Shown: positions 43,051 through 53,000 of the stretch, piece by piece
Position numbering within the stretch: position 1 is the first letter of the stretch
Layout of the letters: the number at the start of each line of letters is the position of its first letter
From: Cryobacterium sp. PH31-L1
GTDB lineage: Bacteria; Actinomycetota; Actinomycetes; Actinomycetales; Microbacteriaceae
Direction: 5' to 3'
Length of the DNA: 64,000 bases
NCBI RefSeq assembly: GCF_030063145.1
Contig: NZ_JASISM010000006.1
Span: 62,001-126,000, forward strand
The notes under the pieces: generated by a model
The model's database searches: none
Seen by the model: only the letters and a program-made list of their open reading frames with translations
What the model was told of the DNA's origin: nothing
Position numbers and translations under genes: made by a program

Positions 43051-44592
43051 TTAGCGCTTGGACGCCGCCAACCACGCCTCTACCTCGGTGGCGGTGCGGG
43101 GAATCGCGGCCGAGAGATTTTCGGCACCGGTCTCGGTCACCAGGATGTCATCTTCGATGCGCACGCCGATGCCGCGGAATTCGGCCGGAACGGTGAGGTC
43201 GTCGGGCTGAAAGTACAGGCCCGGTTCGATGGTGAAGACCATGCCAGGTTCGAGCACGCCGTCCATGTACATGTCGCGGCGGGCCTGAGCGCAGTCGTGC
43301 ACGTCGATGCCGAGGTGATGGCTGGTGCCGTGCACCATGTACCGGCGATGCTGGCCGTTCTCCGGCTGCAGGGCCTCGTCGGCGGTGACCGGGAGCATGC
43401 CCCACTCGGCGGTGCGGCGGGCGATGACGTTCATTGCTGCCGCGTGCACATCGCGAAACACCGCGCCGGGGCGCACGACGGCTAGGGCGGCATCCGCTGC
43501 TTCGCGAACGGTCTCGTAGACCAGGCGCTGTACCTCGGTATAGACGCCGTTGACCGGGAGGGTGCGGGTGATGTCGGCGGTGTAGTAGCTGTCGAGCTCA
43601 ACGCCGGCGTCGATGAGAATCAGGTCGCCGGGGGCGACGACGCCGTCGTTGCGGGTCCAGTGCAGGATGCAGGCGTGCGGGCCGGAAGCCGCGATGGTGT
43701 CGTAGCCGACCGTGTTGCCGTCGCTGCGCGCCCGGGTGTTGAAGACGCCCTCGACCAGGCGTTCGCCGCGGGCGTGCTGGCTCGAGCGCGGCAGATCGGC
43801 GATGACGTCGTCGAAGCCGCGTGCGGTCGCGGCGACGGCGAGACGCATCTGCGCAATCTCGTAGGCATCCTTCACCAGGCGCAGTTCGGAGACGTCGCGG
43901 GCCAGCGCCCCGTCGGGCTCGTGCTCGGCGTTGATCTCGATGCTGAACGCGGAATCGGTCGCGCTGGTGCCGAGTACCCGTTCGGCGGCGAAGCGTAGGC
44001 GGGCTTCGTCGACCTGCTCGGTGAAGGTCGGGTCGGCCTCCCGCAGCACGAGGGTTTCGCTGTCGACGGCGTTCAGCACGTGGGCGAGCTCGGCGATGCC
44101 GCGCACGTCGAGGGCGAGGTCGCTCGCGACCTGGGCCACCGATGGGCGCGGGCCGATCCAGAATTCGCCGATGTCGGGGTTGGCGTAGAACTCGTCGGAG
44201 TCGCGGCCTGCTCGTTCGCGAAAGTACAGGGTGGCGTCGTGGCCGGCATCCGTTGGTTCGAGCACGAGAACGGCGCCGGGTTCGCTGTCGCTGCCCCAGC
44301 CGGTGAGGTGGGCGAATGCGGAGTGCGCGCGAAAGGCATAGTCGGTGTCGTTGGAGCGCTGCTTCAACCGGCCGGCCGGAATGATCAGGCGCGCTCCGGG
44401 GTGCTGGGCCGAGAGTCGTGCACGTCGGGCGGCGGCGAAGGGTGCTTGTTCGCGGGCGGGCGGCAGCACGTCGGTGCGATCGGCCCAGCCGCTCGCGATG
44501 AACGATTTGAAGCCGGTGGATCCCGGCGTCGTTGAACGGTTCTCGTTCGAGCGTGCAGCGGGAATAAGAGCGGGAGCAGTGGTATCAGCCAT
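43051..44592 (-). CDS. pepP: Xaa-Pro aminopeptidase (M24 family)
   Basis: Dimetal aminopeptidase P that removes N-terminal residues preceding proline; a plausible downstream step for imported peptides. 513 residues from the ATG at 44592. The N-terminal AMP_N domain (RLKQRSNDTDYAFRAHSAF) is followed by the pita-bread domain with metal ligands in DAGVELDSYYTADITRT, HGTSHHLGIDVHD (near residue 420), EPGLYF and GIGVRIEDD. The start codon has no obvious ribosome-binding site; another ATG at 44613 is possible. Confidence 0.94.
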   Translation of the reverse strand: MADTTAPALIPAARSNENRSTTPGSTGFKSFIASGWADRTDVLPPAREQAPFAAARRARLSAQHPGARLIIPAGRLKQRSNDTDYAFRAHSAFAHLTGWGSDSEPGAVLVLEPTDAGHDATLYFRERAGRDSDEFYANPDIGEFWIGPRPSVAQVASDLALDVRGIAELAHVLNAVDSETLVLREADPTFTEQVDEARLRFAAERVLGTSATDSAFSIEINAEHEPDGALARDVSELRLVKDAYEIAQMRLAVAATARGFDDVIADLPRSSQHARGERLVEGVFNTRARSDGNTVGYDTIAASGPHACILHWTRNDGVVAPGDLILIDAGVELDSYYTADITRTLPVNGVYTEVQRLVYETVREAADAALAVVRPGAVFRDVHAAAMNVIARRTAEWGMLPVTADEALQPENGQHRRYMVHGTSHHLGIDVHDCAQARRDMYMDGVLEPGMVFTIEPGLYFQPDDLTVPAEFRGIGVRIEDDILVTETGAENLSAAIPRTATEVEAWLAASKR

Positions 44593-44678
44593 TGCACCAT
44601 TCTTGCACCGCACTCTGGGCGGCGGCCGATCACTGTGGCGCAGATGCTGCGATGAACGGATGCCGGTGCCTGCGCGGA

Positions 44679-45719
44679 TTACGCGGCGGGTGTGAGCGTG
44701 GCCACGATCGGCCGGTGATCGCTGCCGGCACCGTCGAGCGATTCAATCACCTGCAGCGCGCTCACGTGCCAGTTCGGGGTAGCCATGACGTGATCGATGG
44801 GGCTTCCGAGCAGCGCGGGAATGCTGGTGGGCCAGGTGCCGACGGCCGCGGCGCCGGCCCATAGCGCGGCATCCGCGCAGTTTCCGAGAACAGCGTCGGG
44901 CTCACCGGCGCGGCCGGCCATATGATCGAGGGTCGAGTTGAAATCGCCCGCCATGATCACGTTGTCGGCCTGGCACTGGGTGGCGAGCCAGTGGAGGTCG
45001 CTCCGCCAGTTCGACATTTCATACTGGATCGGGGCTACGGCGTGCACGGCCACGATGGTCGGTCCTCTGCCGTCCACCGGTTTGGCGACAACGGTCGGCA
45101 GCACGTTGGTGTTGCCGGGCGGGCCGGACCCGGCCGCGTTGCTCACGGCGTAGTCGCCGAGGTCCGGACTGATCAGCAGGGTGGTGGAACGGGCCTTGGA
45201 CACCAGATCGAAGGCGAGCGTGTGCACCCACATGGGCCGGCCGGCGTCGCGCATGAGTTCAGCGATCAGGACACCGGTCGCCTCCGTTGTTTCCGGCAGT
45301 GTGACGACATCGGCGTTCTGAGCCACCGCTTCCGCGGCGATGACCGCGGCGCCCGGAGCATCTCCCAGCGTATTCCAGCTGAGCACAGTGACCGAGTCGG
45401 CGGAACTGGTCGGTGCAGTACTGGCATCGGCGGTAGCAGCGGTGAAGCCGCGGGAGGCGAGAATGCCGACATTGGCCACGGCGAACAGGGCGAGCAGCAC
45501 CATGACCATGCCGAGGGTTCGCCGCAGCGGCCGAATGAAGCGCAGCAGACCGAGCAGCACGAGGCCAACCATCGCGCCGATCACGGCTATGGCCCGAAAC
45601 GATACGAGGTGGGCGACGACCCAGGTGTTATGCAGGCCGAACGCCTGCGGCCAGGTCAGGACCAGCAGGAGAAAGGCGGCAGCGATGAGAATCAGTGCCC
45701 GGAAGAGTCGCGTGAACAT
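44679..45719 (-). CDS. Endonuclease/exonuclease/phosphatase family membrane protein
   Basis: 346 residues from the ATG at 45719. Three N-terminal membrane helices (about 5-22, 32-54 and 62-84) anchor a C-terminal EEP domain facing outside. EEP motifs are visible: LSWNTLGD near the domain start, TLPETTEATG, MAGDFNSTLDHM, GSPIDHVM and GSDHRPIVATL, which supply the metal and phosphate contacts. Substrate is unknown: nucleic acid, phospholipid or another phosphodiester are possible. It is divergent from the PHP gene. Confidence 0.88.
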   Translation of the reverse strand: MFTRLFRALILIAAAFLLLVLTWPQAFGLHNTWVVAHLVSFRAIAVIGAMVGLVLLGLLRFIRPLRRTLGMVMVLLALFAVANVGILASRGFTAATADASTAPTSSADSVTVLSWNTLGDAPGAAVIAAEAVAQNADVVTLPETTEATGVLIAELMRDAGRPMWVHTLAFDLVSKARSTTLLISPDLGDYAVSNAAGSGPPGNTNVLPTVVAKPVDGRGPTIVAVHAVAPIQYEMSNWRSDLHWLATQCQADNVIMAGDFNSTLDHMAGRAGEPDAVLGNCADAALWAGAAAVGTWPTSIPALLGSPIDHVMATPNWHVSALQVIESLDGAGSDHRPIVATLTPAA

Positions 45720-45795
45720 TGTTCTGAACTGTAGATGAGAATTCTGGGGAATCTCCAGCGCTTCGCGCAGCGAGGGATTGGCTCGGGGGGACAAC

Positions 45796-45801
45796 TAGCA
45801 T
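45796..45801 (+). promoter_or_regulatory. Candidate -10 element of the PHP gene
   Basis: TAGCAT is followed by GGGGTC and then the ATG at 45808, the six-base leaderless spacing seen repeatedly in this window. Confidence 0.45.
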
Positions 45802-45807
45802 GGGGTC

Positions 45808-46677
45808 ATGGCAGTCGCGCGGCAATTCCAGGGTCCGATCGATCTGCACGCGCACTCCAGCGTGTCGGACGGTACCGAGACGCCCGCCGAGATGCTTCGC
45901 GCGGTATCCGCTGCGGGCCTCGGCACGATTGCCCTTACCGACCACGACTCCACGGCCGGCTGGGCCGAGGCATCCGCTGCGGCGCGCACCGAGCGCATCA
46001 CACTTATTCCCGGAATGGAATTCAGCACTCGGGTGCAGTACGCAAGTGTGCACCTTTTGGCATATCTCTTTGACCCGACCGATTCGGCCCTACTGGCCGA
46101 GATGACCAGGGTGCGTGCGGCCAGGCTTAGCCGGGCCGAGCAGATGGTCGCTCGCATCGGGGTCGACTACGACCTGAGCTGGGACGATGTGCTCGCCCAG
46201 ACCACCCCCGATGCCACCGTCGGTCGGCCACACATCGCTGACGCCCTCGTGGCCCGCGGTCACGCCCTCAACCGAAGCGCGGCCTTCGCCGATATTCTGC
46301 ACTGGAAAGCGGGGTACTTTCAGCCGCACTACGCGCCCGACCCGCTGCGCGCGATCGAACTGGTGCGGGCAGCCGGGGGAGTGCCGGTCATCGCGCACCC
46401 CGCCACGCGCGGCATCGCCGAGGTCGTCGAAGAGTCCCGACTGAAGACGATGGTCGAGGCTGGACTGTTCGGCCTCGAACTCGAGCACAGGGAGAACAAG
46501 CCCGAACCCACGGCTCACCTCTACGAGCTCGCAGCAAAGCTCGGGCTGTTCGTCACGGGCTCGAGCGACTACCACGGCACCGGTAAACCCAACCGGCTCG
46601 GCGAGAACACGACGGCCCCCGAGGTGCTCGACCGCATCATCGCGCAGGGGCGCGGCTCAGATCCCGTCTACGGCTGA
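45808..46677 (+). CDS. PHP-domain metal-dependent phosphoesterase
   Basis: 289 residues of the PHP family. The metal-binding motifs DLHAHSSVSDGT (residues 11-22) and LTDHDSTAGW are at the N-terminus. Further metal or phosphate ligands are in GMEFS, IAHPATRG and SSDYHGTGK near the C-terminus. Homologues act as 3',5'-nucleoside bisphosphate phosphatases or 5'-3' exonucleases on short RNA; which applies here is not resolved. It reads away from the EEP gene, so the two may share a control region. Confidence 0.9.
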   Translation: MAVARQFQGPIDLHAHSSVSDGTETPAEMLRAVSAAGLGTIALTDHDSTAGWAEASAAARTERITLIPGMEFSTRVQYASVHLLAYLFDPTDSALLAEMTRVRAARLSRAEQMVARIGVDYDLSWDDVLAQTTPDATVGRPHIADALVARGHALNRSAAFADILHWKAGYFQPHYAPDPLRAIELVRAAGGVPVIAHPATRGIAEVVEESRLKTMVEAGLFGLELEHRENKPEPTAHLYELAAKLGLFVTGSSDYHGTGKPNRLGENTTAPEVLDRIIAQGRGSDPVYG

Positions 46678-46912
46678 CAATTGTTTCAAGTGACGCCGCG
46701 GCGCGCACAATGCAGCGCCTGGCTTCAGTCGAAGCGCTGCTACTGACGGTGCTCGCCGTCACTGCGGAAATTTGCTCCCAACGAGTCGCAGCCGATTTCG
46801 AGGGCTCTGAGCAGGGATTTCCGCAGTTATGAACGACACCGCCCGGCAACCGAGACTGCCACGTTCGAAGCGGGGGCAGCCCGGTGCCGGGCGAGATGGT
46901 ACTGGTCAGTAG
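46678..46912. other. Non-coding gap between two convergent genes (235 bases)
   Basis: No credible gene. The gap holds a dispersed inverted repeat (46761-46827). A 70-residue open frame on the minus strand lacks a start signal and resembles no family I know. Confidence 0.6.
46761..46827. repeat. Inverted repeat with 45-base centre
   Basis: ACTGCGGAAAT (46761-46771) and ATTTCCGCAGT (46817-46827) are exact complements; the pairing continues partly inward (TTGCTC with GAGCAG). It may be a small palindromic repeat unit or a structured transcript end. Confidence 0.5.
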
Positions 46913-48502
46913 TTAGATCGCGCTGCCGGTCTGCGGTGAGCGACGACGGGTGCGGCTGCGACGCAGCGGCGCGTTGTTGCCGTCGTGATGTTCGGCTCCG
47001 CCGCCATCGTGCGTGCCGGCTGCCGGCGTCACGGCCGGGGCATCCGGGTTGGTGCTGGAACCGACGCGAGTGCGCGAGCGGGCCGGGCGACCTTCGTCGG
47101 CGCCGGTGGTCAACGGGCTCGTTGCCGCCCGGTCGGCTGCGCGCGTGGAATCGCCACGACCGCGACCGCCCTCAGAGCGACCCCCCTCAGAGCGACCGCC
47201 GCGCGGTGCGCCGCCGGAGCGACCGGAGTCTGAGCGACCGCCCGCGCCGCTGCGTGCCGCACCGGAGCGTCCGGCGCCGCCGGTGCGGGCCTCGCCAGCA
47301 GCGACGTCTTTAACCGGGGTTGCGCGCAGGCGGCCCTTGGAACCGGCCGGAATGTTCAGGTCGGTGTACAGGTGCGGCGACGAAGAATAGGTTTCCATCG
47401 GTTCGGGCTGGCCGAAGTCCAGCGCTTTGTTGATGAGCGACCACTTGTGCAGGTCGTCCCAGTCGACGAACGTCACGGCGATGCCGGTCTTGCCGGCGCG
47501 GCCGGTGCGACCGACGCGGTGCAGGTAGGCCTTCTCATCTTCGGGAATGGTGTGGTTGATCACGTGCGTGACGTCTTCAACGTCTATACCGCGAGCAGCG
47601 ACATCCGTTGCGATCAGGATTTCTTTCTTGCCGCTCTTGAAGCTGGCCATGGCGCGTTCGCGCTGTTCCTGGTTGAGGTCGCCGTGCACGGCCGTGGCGT
47701 CGAAGCCGCGGTCGCCGAGTTCTTCGACGAGCTTCGCGGCGGCGCGCTTGGTGCGGGTGAAGATGATGGTCTTGCCGCGGCCCTCCGCCATGAGGATACG
47801 GCCGATGACTTCGTCCTTGTCCATGTTGTGGGCACGGTAGACGAGGTGCTCGATGTTGGCCTGCATGAGGCCTTCGTCGGGGTCGGTCGCACGAATATGG
47901 ATTGGGCGGTTCATGAAACGACGGGCCAGGGCCACGATCGGTCCGGGCATCGTCGCCGAGAACAGCATGGTGTGGCGGGTCGACGGTGTCTGCGCGAACA
48001 GCTTCTCGATGTCGGAGAGAAATCCGAGGTCCAGCATCTTGTCGGCCTCGTCGAGCACCATCTCGCGCACGTTGGCGAGGGTGAGCAGACGCTGGCTGGC
48101 CAGGTCGAGCAGGCGTCCGGGGGTGCCGACCACGATCTGCGCGCCGGCCTTGAGCTGCTCGATCTGGCCCTCGTAGGCTTTGCCGCCGTAGATGGAGACG
48201 ATCTTCGTGTTGCGTCCGGCCGCGGCGAGCTCAAGGTCCTCGGAAACCTGAACGCACAGTTCACGGGTCGGAACGACGATAAGCGCCTGCACGCCGGGCT
48301 CCGGGTCGAGGCCGAGGCGCTGGATGACCGGAAGGCCGAAACCGAAGGTCTTGCCGGTGCCGGTCTTGGCCTGGCCGATTATGTCCTGGCCGGCCAGGGC
48401 GAGGGGGATGGTCTGGGTCTGAATGGGGAACGGTTCGAGGATGCCCTTGGCTGCAAGGGAGTCGACCATGTCCTGGTCAATATTAAGTTCGGAGAAAGTC
48501 AC
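46913..48502 (-). CDS. DEAD-box ATP-dependent RNA helicase
   Basis: 529 residues. RecA domain 1 has the Q motif (FPIQTQTIPLAL), AKTGTGKT at 45-52, PTRELCVQ, DEAD in VLDEADKMLD near 150 and SAT. Domain 2 has TDVAARGIDVEDV and HRVGRTGRAGKTG. The last 140 residues are a low-complexity Arg/Gly/Ser tail with GGRSE repeats, likely RNA-binding. Similar helicases (RhlE/CsdA type) remodel structured RNA in the cold. Start GTG is read from conservation of the TFSELNI opening. Confidence 0.94.
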   Translation of the reverse strand: MTFSELNIDQDMVDSLAAKGILEPFPIQTQTIPLALAGQDIIGQAKTGTGKTFGFGLPVIQRLGLDPEPGVQALIVVPTRELCVQVSEDLELAAAGRNTKIVSIYGGKAYEGQIEQLKAGAQIVVGTPGRLLDLASQRLLTLANVREMVLDEADKMLDLGFLSDIEKLFAQTPSTRHTMLFSATMPGPIVALARRFMNRPIHIRATDPDEGLMQANIEHLVYRAHNMDKDEVIGRILMAEGRGKTIIFTRTKRAAAKLVEELGDRGFDATAVHGDLNQEQRERAMASFKSGKKEILIATDVAARGIDVEDVTHVINHTIPEDEKAYLHRVGRTGRAGKTGIAVTFVDWDDLHKWSLINKALDFGQPEPMETYSSSPHLYTDLNIPAGSKGRLRATPVKDVAAGEARTGGAGRSGAARSGAGGRSDSGRSGGAPRGGRSEGGRSEGGRGRGDSTRAADRAATSPLTTGADEGRPARSRTRVGSSTNPDAPAVTPAAGTHDGGGAEHHDGNNAPLRRSRTRRRSPQTGSAI

Positions 48503-48635
48503 GAATGTATGCCTGTCATTAACTGGAAGCGAGGTGCGCCCGTTTTTGCGTCTCGGGCAGCGGCCGCCGATCCTTGCCGGCGACGTAATTCCACCTTACT
48601 GCCCCGCCTGTACCGCGGCCACAGGCGCGCTGTCC

Positions 48636-48641
48636 TAAACT
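48636..48641 (+). promoter_or_regulatory. Candidate -10 element of the ferritin-like gene
   Basis: TAAACT is followed by AAGCCC and the GTG at 48648. There is no ribosome-binding site, supporting a leaderless transcript. Confidence 0.5.
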
Positions 48642-48647
48642 AAGCCC

Positions 48648-49388
48648 GTGGTCACGTGGTTCGGTCGGCGCCCGCAGCGCAATGAAGCTCCCCGGCTTTC
48701 CGCCCGCGGGGCGATCCAGCCAACCGAAAAAGTGGACATCAGTTCCCTTGCTCCGGGTGTGCAGCATTTTCTCGGCCAGGCCGCCTACTGCGAGCTCGGC
48801 GAGTTCGAAGCCCTGGCCCGCGCGGTGGCGACCGCGCCGAACCTCGCCGTGAAGGAAGGCCTCAGCGCCGCCGCCGGTCGGGCCCTGAGCAAGCATCACG
48901 GCCTGATCACCGAGATTCGTCGCCGCGGGCACGAGCCGGCCACCGAGATGGCCCCGTTCGTCGCCGGCCTCGACGAGTTTCGCCGGAAGACGAGCGGTGC
49001 CGACTGGCACGAGCTGCTGCTGAGCTGTTACCTCGCCGGTGGTCTGCTCGACGACTTCTTCATCCGATTGTCGGATGGTCTGCCGCGCGACATCGGTCCG
49101 CGCGTGGCGCAGCTGCTCGGCGAGGATTCCGGCACCGACGTGCTCGTTCACCAACTGCAGACCGCCATCGAGAACGACGTCGCGATCGGCTCCAGGCTCG
49201 CCATGTGGGGTCGCCGACTCGTCGGCGACACCCTGCTCGTGGCCCGGTCGGCGATGCCGGCCGCCGACCCCGCAGCCGATCCCGGTACTGACCCGGGCGA
49301 CGCCGCTGAGGCGCGCATCGAACCGGTCTTCACCGAGCTCATCGCCGCGCACACCCGCCGCATGGACGGACTCGGCCTCACCGCCTAG
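48648..49388 (+). CDS. Ferritin-like fold protein
   Basis: 246 residues, mostly helical. It resembles a ferritin-like family common in actinobacteria and distantly related to the tRNA hydroxylase MiaE (GVQHFLGQAAYCELGEFEAL, KHHGLITEIRRRGHEP, WHELLLSCYLAGGLLDDFF). Candidate metal ligands are the Glu residues of ELGEFE, the KHHG pair and the D-D pair of LLDDFF, but I cannot confirm a diiron site. A Pro/Asp-rich linker (ADPAADPGTDPGD) precedes the last helix. Start GTG appears leaderless. It lies next to a DUF3107 gene. Confidence 0.7.
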   Translation: MVTWFGRRPQRNEAPRLSARGAIQPTEKVDISSLAPGVQHFLGQAAYCELGEFEALARAVATAPNLAVKEGLSAAAGRALSKHHGLITEIRRRGHEPATEMAPFVAGLDEFRRKTSGADWHELLLSCYLAGGLLDDFFIRLSDGLPRDIGPRVAQLLGEDSGTDVLVHQLQTAIENDVAIGSRLAMWGRRLVGDTLLVARSAMPAADPAADPGTDPGDAAEARIEPVFTELIAAHTRRMDGLGLTA

Positions 49389-49403
49389 CGAGCGCCCCGA
49401 ACG

Positions 49404-49712
49404 CTACGCGGTGTCGGGGGAACCGGTTTTGGCGAGGCTTTGCAGCATCCGCTGGTCGGCGTGAATGCGTCGCCGACTGATGACCAGGTTCAGCACAACG
49501 GATGCGGCAGCGGCGGCTCCGAGAGACACCCACCAGATCCACCCGCCGGCCCAATCCCAGCCGAGCCAGGTCAGCCCGACCCAGACGGCGGATGCCGCAA
49601 CCGTTCCGATCGCCGGAACCAGCACCGAACCCTGGGTGGACCGCCCGGGCAGAAAATACCGCGCGGCGAGGCCGATGACCGCGCCGAAGAGCGCGACGAA
49701 CAGCAGTTCCAT
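49404..49712 (-). CDS. Small membrane protein of unknown function
   Basis: 102 residues with three hydrophobic segments (about 2-18, 31-51 and 58-80) and a basic cytoplasmic C-terminus (SRRRIHADQRM). Gly/Ala/Trp-rich helices give no family assignment. It lies 5 bases downstream of the DUF3107 gene on the same strand and is probably co-transcribed with it. Codon use and length support a real gene. Confidence 0.7.
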   Translation of the reverse strand: MELLFVALFGAVIGLAARYFLPGRSTQGSVLVPAIGTVAASAVWVGLTWLGWDWAGGWIWWVSLGAAAAASVVLNLVISRRRIHADQRMLQSLAKTGSPDTA

Positions 49713-49717
49713 GTGCG

Positions 49718-49942
49718 TTAAGCGACGAAACCGACGCGGCGCGACTCTTCGCTGCCGAGTTCGACGTAGGCCAGGCCCACGGTCGGAACGATGTAGACGC
49801 GACCCTTGCTGTCGCTGAGCTTCAGATAGCCGGTCTGACCGGAGAGGGCCGCCGCAACGGTCTCCTCAATCTCGGTCGCTGGCTGCGAAGTCTCAAAACC
49901 GATCTCCCGGGGAGAGTTGAAAATACCAATGCGAATATCCAC
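49718..49942 (-). CDS. DUF3107 family small protein
   Basis: 74 residues matching the DUF3107 pattern of actinobacteria: a strand IRIGIFNSPREI, a helix (EIEETVAAAL), and SKGRVYIVPTVGLAYVELG near the end. In this family the product is often described only as a small conserved protein found near a ferritin-like or helicase gene, as here. Function unknown. It is divergent from adnA, 95 bases apart. Confidence 0.88.
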   Translation of the reverse strand: MDIRIGIFNSPREIGFETSQPATEIEETVAAALSGQTGYLKLSDSKGRVYIVPTVGLAYVELGSEESRRVGFVA

Positions 49943-50025
49943 CGAACTGCCTTTCGTAGCCGTGCGATCAGAGTACGTCAGAACGCAGACCAGCCCTGAC
50001 CGATTTCACTGTCGGCGCAACCCGT

Positions 50026-50031
50026 TACCGT
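50026..50031 (+). promoter_or_regulatory. Candidate -10 element of adnA
   Basis: TACCGT is followed by TGAAAT and the GTG at 50038, with no ribosome-binding site visible. This fits a leaderless adnA mRNA. Confidence 0.45.
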
Positions 50032-50037
50032 TGAAAT

Positions 50038-53000
50038 GTGACCAACCCCGACCTTGATGCCGCCCAGCAGGCCGTTCTCGACCTCCCCGACGGGGTGAGT
50101 GCCGCGGTGATCGGCGCGCCAGGCAGCGGCAAGACCATGACGCTCGTCGAACTCGTGGCCGATCGGGTCTTGAACCGTGGCTATTCGCCGAGCGAGGTAC
50201 TGGTGCTGGTGCCGACCCGTGCCGGTGCCACAGCCCTGCGCGACCGGCTCGCACTCCGCCTCGGTGTGCCCACCAACGGTCCGCTGGCTCGGAGCGCCAA
50301 CTCGGTGGCCTTTCAGATTGTGCGTTCCGCCGTGGCCCAGGCCGGTGGCGCGGCACCCACTTTGCTCACCGGTGGCGAGCAAGACCAAATTATCGCCGAA
50401 ATACTGCAGGGCCACCTCGACGACGGATCAGGGCCGGCCTGGCCGGCCACGCTCGGCGCCGACGTGCGCCGCCTGCGCGGTTTTCGCACCGAACTCCGCG
50501 ATCTCATGATGCGAGCCGTGGAATACGGGGTGACCCCTGGCCAGCTCGAGCGTTTCGGCCTCGGTCGGCCGGAGTGGGTTGCGGCAGCCGAGTTCATTCG
50601 CGGCTACGAGGAGGCCAAAGACCAGGCTCGTCCCGGGCAATATGACTCCACCGAACTTGCCCGCTATGCCGCCGCGATCGTGGCCGGTTCCGAGGCGGGA
50701 AGGGCGGGCGTTGCAACGCTCGGTTCGCTGGCCGGCCTGCGCTTGATCGTGCTCGACGACGCCCAGGAAGTCACCCAGGCCACGCTCACCCTGCTCGCCC
50801 AGTTTCAGGCGCGCGGGGTAGCGATTGTCGCCGTCGGCGACCCCGACATCAGTACCGGTTCGTTCCACGGCGCACATCCGGATGCCCTCGGTAGCCTCGG
50901 CGCGTACCTGCGGCCCGGCCTGCCCGCAGAGAGCGGTCGGGTGGCCGCGCCGATCGTGCTGGAGAGCGTCTACCGGCACGGGGCCGGCATCCGCTCGGTC
51001 GTTCAGCAGATCACGAGCCGGATCGGGGCAGCCGCAGCGGGTACCCAGCGCCGCGCGGGAAGTGTCGAGGCGGCCGGCGTCGACTTGAACCGTACGGCGG
51101 CAGCGGCTGAGGCCCCGGCCGACCAATCCGTGCACACCGTCGTTGCGAGCAGCCCGGCCGATCAGCTCGCGCTGATCGCCCGACTGCTTCGCGAACGCCA
51201 CGTGATCGACGACATTCCGTGGTCCCGCATGGCCGTGATCGTGCGCACCGGGTCGCTGATTCCCTCGATCTCCAAGGGGCTCGCGGCCCTCGAAGTGCCG
51301 ACCCAGATTTCTACGGCGAGCAGCGCCCTGCGCGACGAGTACGCGGTGCGGGCCTTCATCCTGGCCCTCGAAGTGACCCTCGGCCGCAAGCCGCTTACCC
51401 CGGAGGCAGCGACCGATCTGCTGCGAGGCCCGCTCGGCGGGCTCGACCCGATCACCCTGCGTCGGCTGCGCGCCGCGCTGCGCCAGCAAGAACTGGCCAC
51501 TGACAGCGCCGAACCGCGCAGCGCCGACGACCTGCTCGTAGCAGCCCTCCTCGACCCCGACCTGCTCCTCACCATCGACAACCGCACCGCCCGCCGTGCG
51601 GCCGGATGCGGAGCCAGCCTGCGCCAGGCAAGAATCGAATACGACGCCGGCGCCACCATCGAAGAACTACTCTGGGGCCTCTGGCAGCGCAGCGGCCTCG
51701 AGCGGGAGTGGAAAGAACAGTGCACCGGCGCCGGAATCGTCGCCGACGAAGCCAACCACAACCTCGACGCCGTCGTCGCCCTGTTCTCCGCCGCCCAGCG
51801 CTATGTCGAGCGCACGCCATCGGCCCCGCCGGTGTTGTTCCTCGAACACCTCGTCGACACCGACGTGCCCGAAGACACCCTCGCGCCGCGGGCGCTTGGC
51901 GCTGCCGTCATCGTCTCAACGCCGAGCGGCACCATCGGACGGGATTTCGACATCGTCGTGCTGGCCGGCGTTCAGGCCAACGTCTGGCCCGACCTGCGCA
52001 TCCGCGGGTCGCTGCTCGGCGCTGGCGACCTGGCCCTGGTTGCTTCGGGACAGGGCGATACGGGGCTGGCCGGCACCGCGGCCCGCACCCAGGTGCTCCA
52101 CGACGAGCTGCGCATGTTCGCCCAGGCCGCCAGCCGGACCACGACCGAACTGCTCGTCACCGCCGTGAGCAATGAAGAGAACGAACCCTCGGTGTTTCTG
52201 CGCCTGCTTCCCGCGCCTGAGCCCGACCTGGGCGTTGACGATCTTGCCCGCTACCCCCTGTCGCTGCGCGGCCTGGCCGGGCGGCTGCGCCGCGACCTGA
52301 CCCGCGCCATCCGCTCGTCGGCCCGCACCGACACCGAAACGGCCACCCGGGCAGCGGATGCCGCGGCCACGCTGGCCCGCCTAGCCAGCGAAAACGTGCC
52401 CGGCGCCGCGCCCGACCAGTGGTACGGGCTGACCGACCCCAGCACCGTGCGCCCGCTCAACGATCCAGAGGCCGGCGATGATCCCGTGCGGGTCTCGCCG
52501 TCGCGCATGGCCGCTTTCGAAACCTGCCCGCTGCACTGGCTGATCGGCCAAGTCGGCGGTGGCAGCTCGAACACCGCAGCGAACCTCGGCACGATCATTC
52601 ACAAGGTCATGGAAGACGCGACCGATCGCCGGCCCGAAGCCCTCTGGCAGGGCGTGGAGGCGCGCTGGAATGAGCTTGACTTCGACGCTGACTGGCAGTC
52701 GCGCGTGCAGAAGGTCGCAGCCAGGGAGCTCACCGACCGGCTCGCCTCCTACCTGCTCGATTTCGAACGCGGCGGTGGTGAGCTGTTGAGCGCCGAGGGC
52801 ACCTTCAAGCTTGAGGTGAGCGGTGCCGTGCTCTCCGGCACCATCGACCGGGTAGAACGCCAGGCCGACGGCCGGGCCGTGATCGTCGACCTGAAAACCG
52901 GCAAGGGTGACGCGACCAGCGATGTCGGCGTCGCGGAGCATCCGCAACTCGGTGCCTATCAGCTGGCGTTCCAGGACGGCGTCATCGAGGGCGTGTCCGG

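Noticed and set aside
46637..46849. 70-residue minus-strand frame in the gap
   Set aside because: No ribosome-binding site, no family, and it spans the inverted repeat and the end of the PHP gene.
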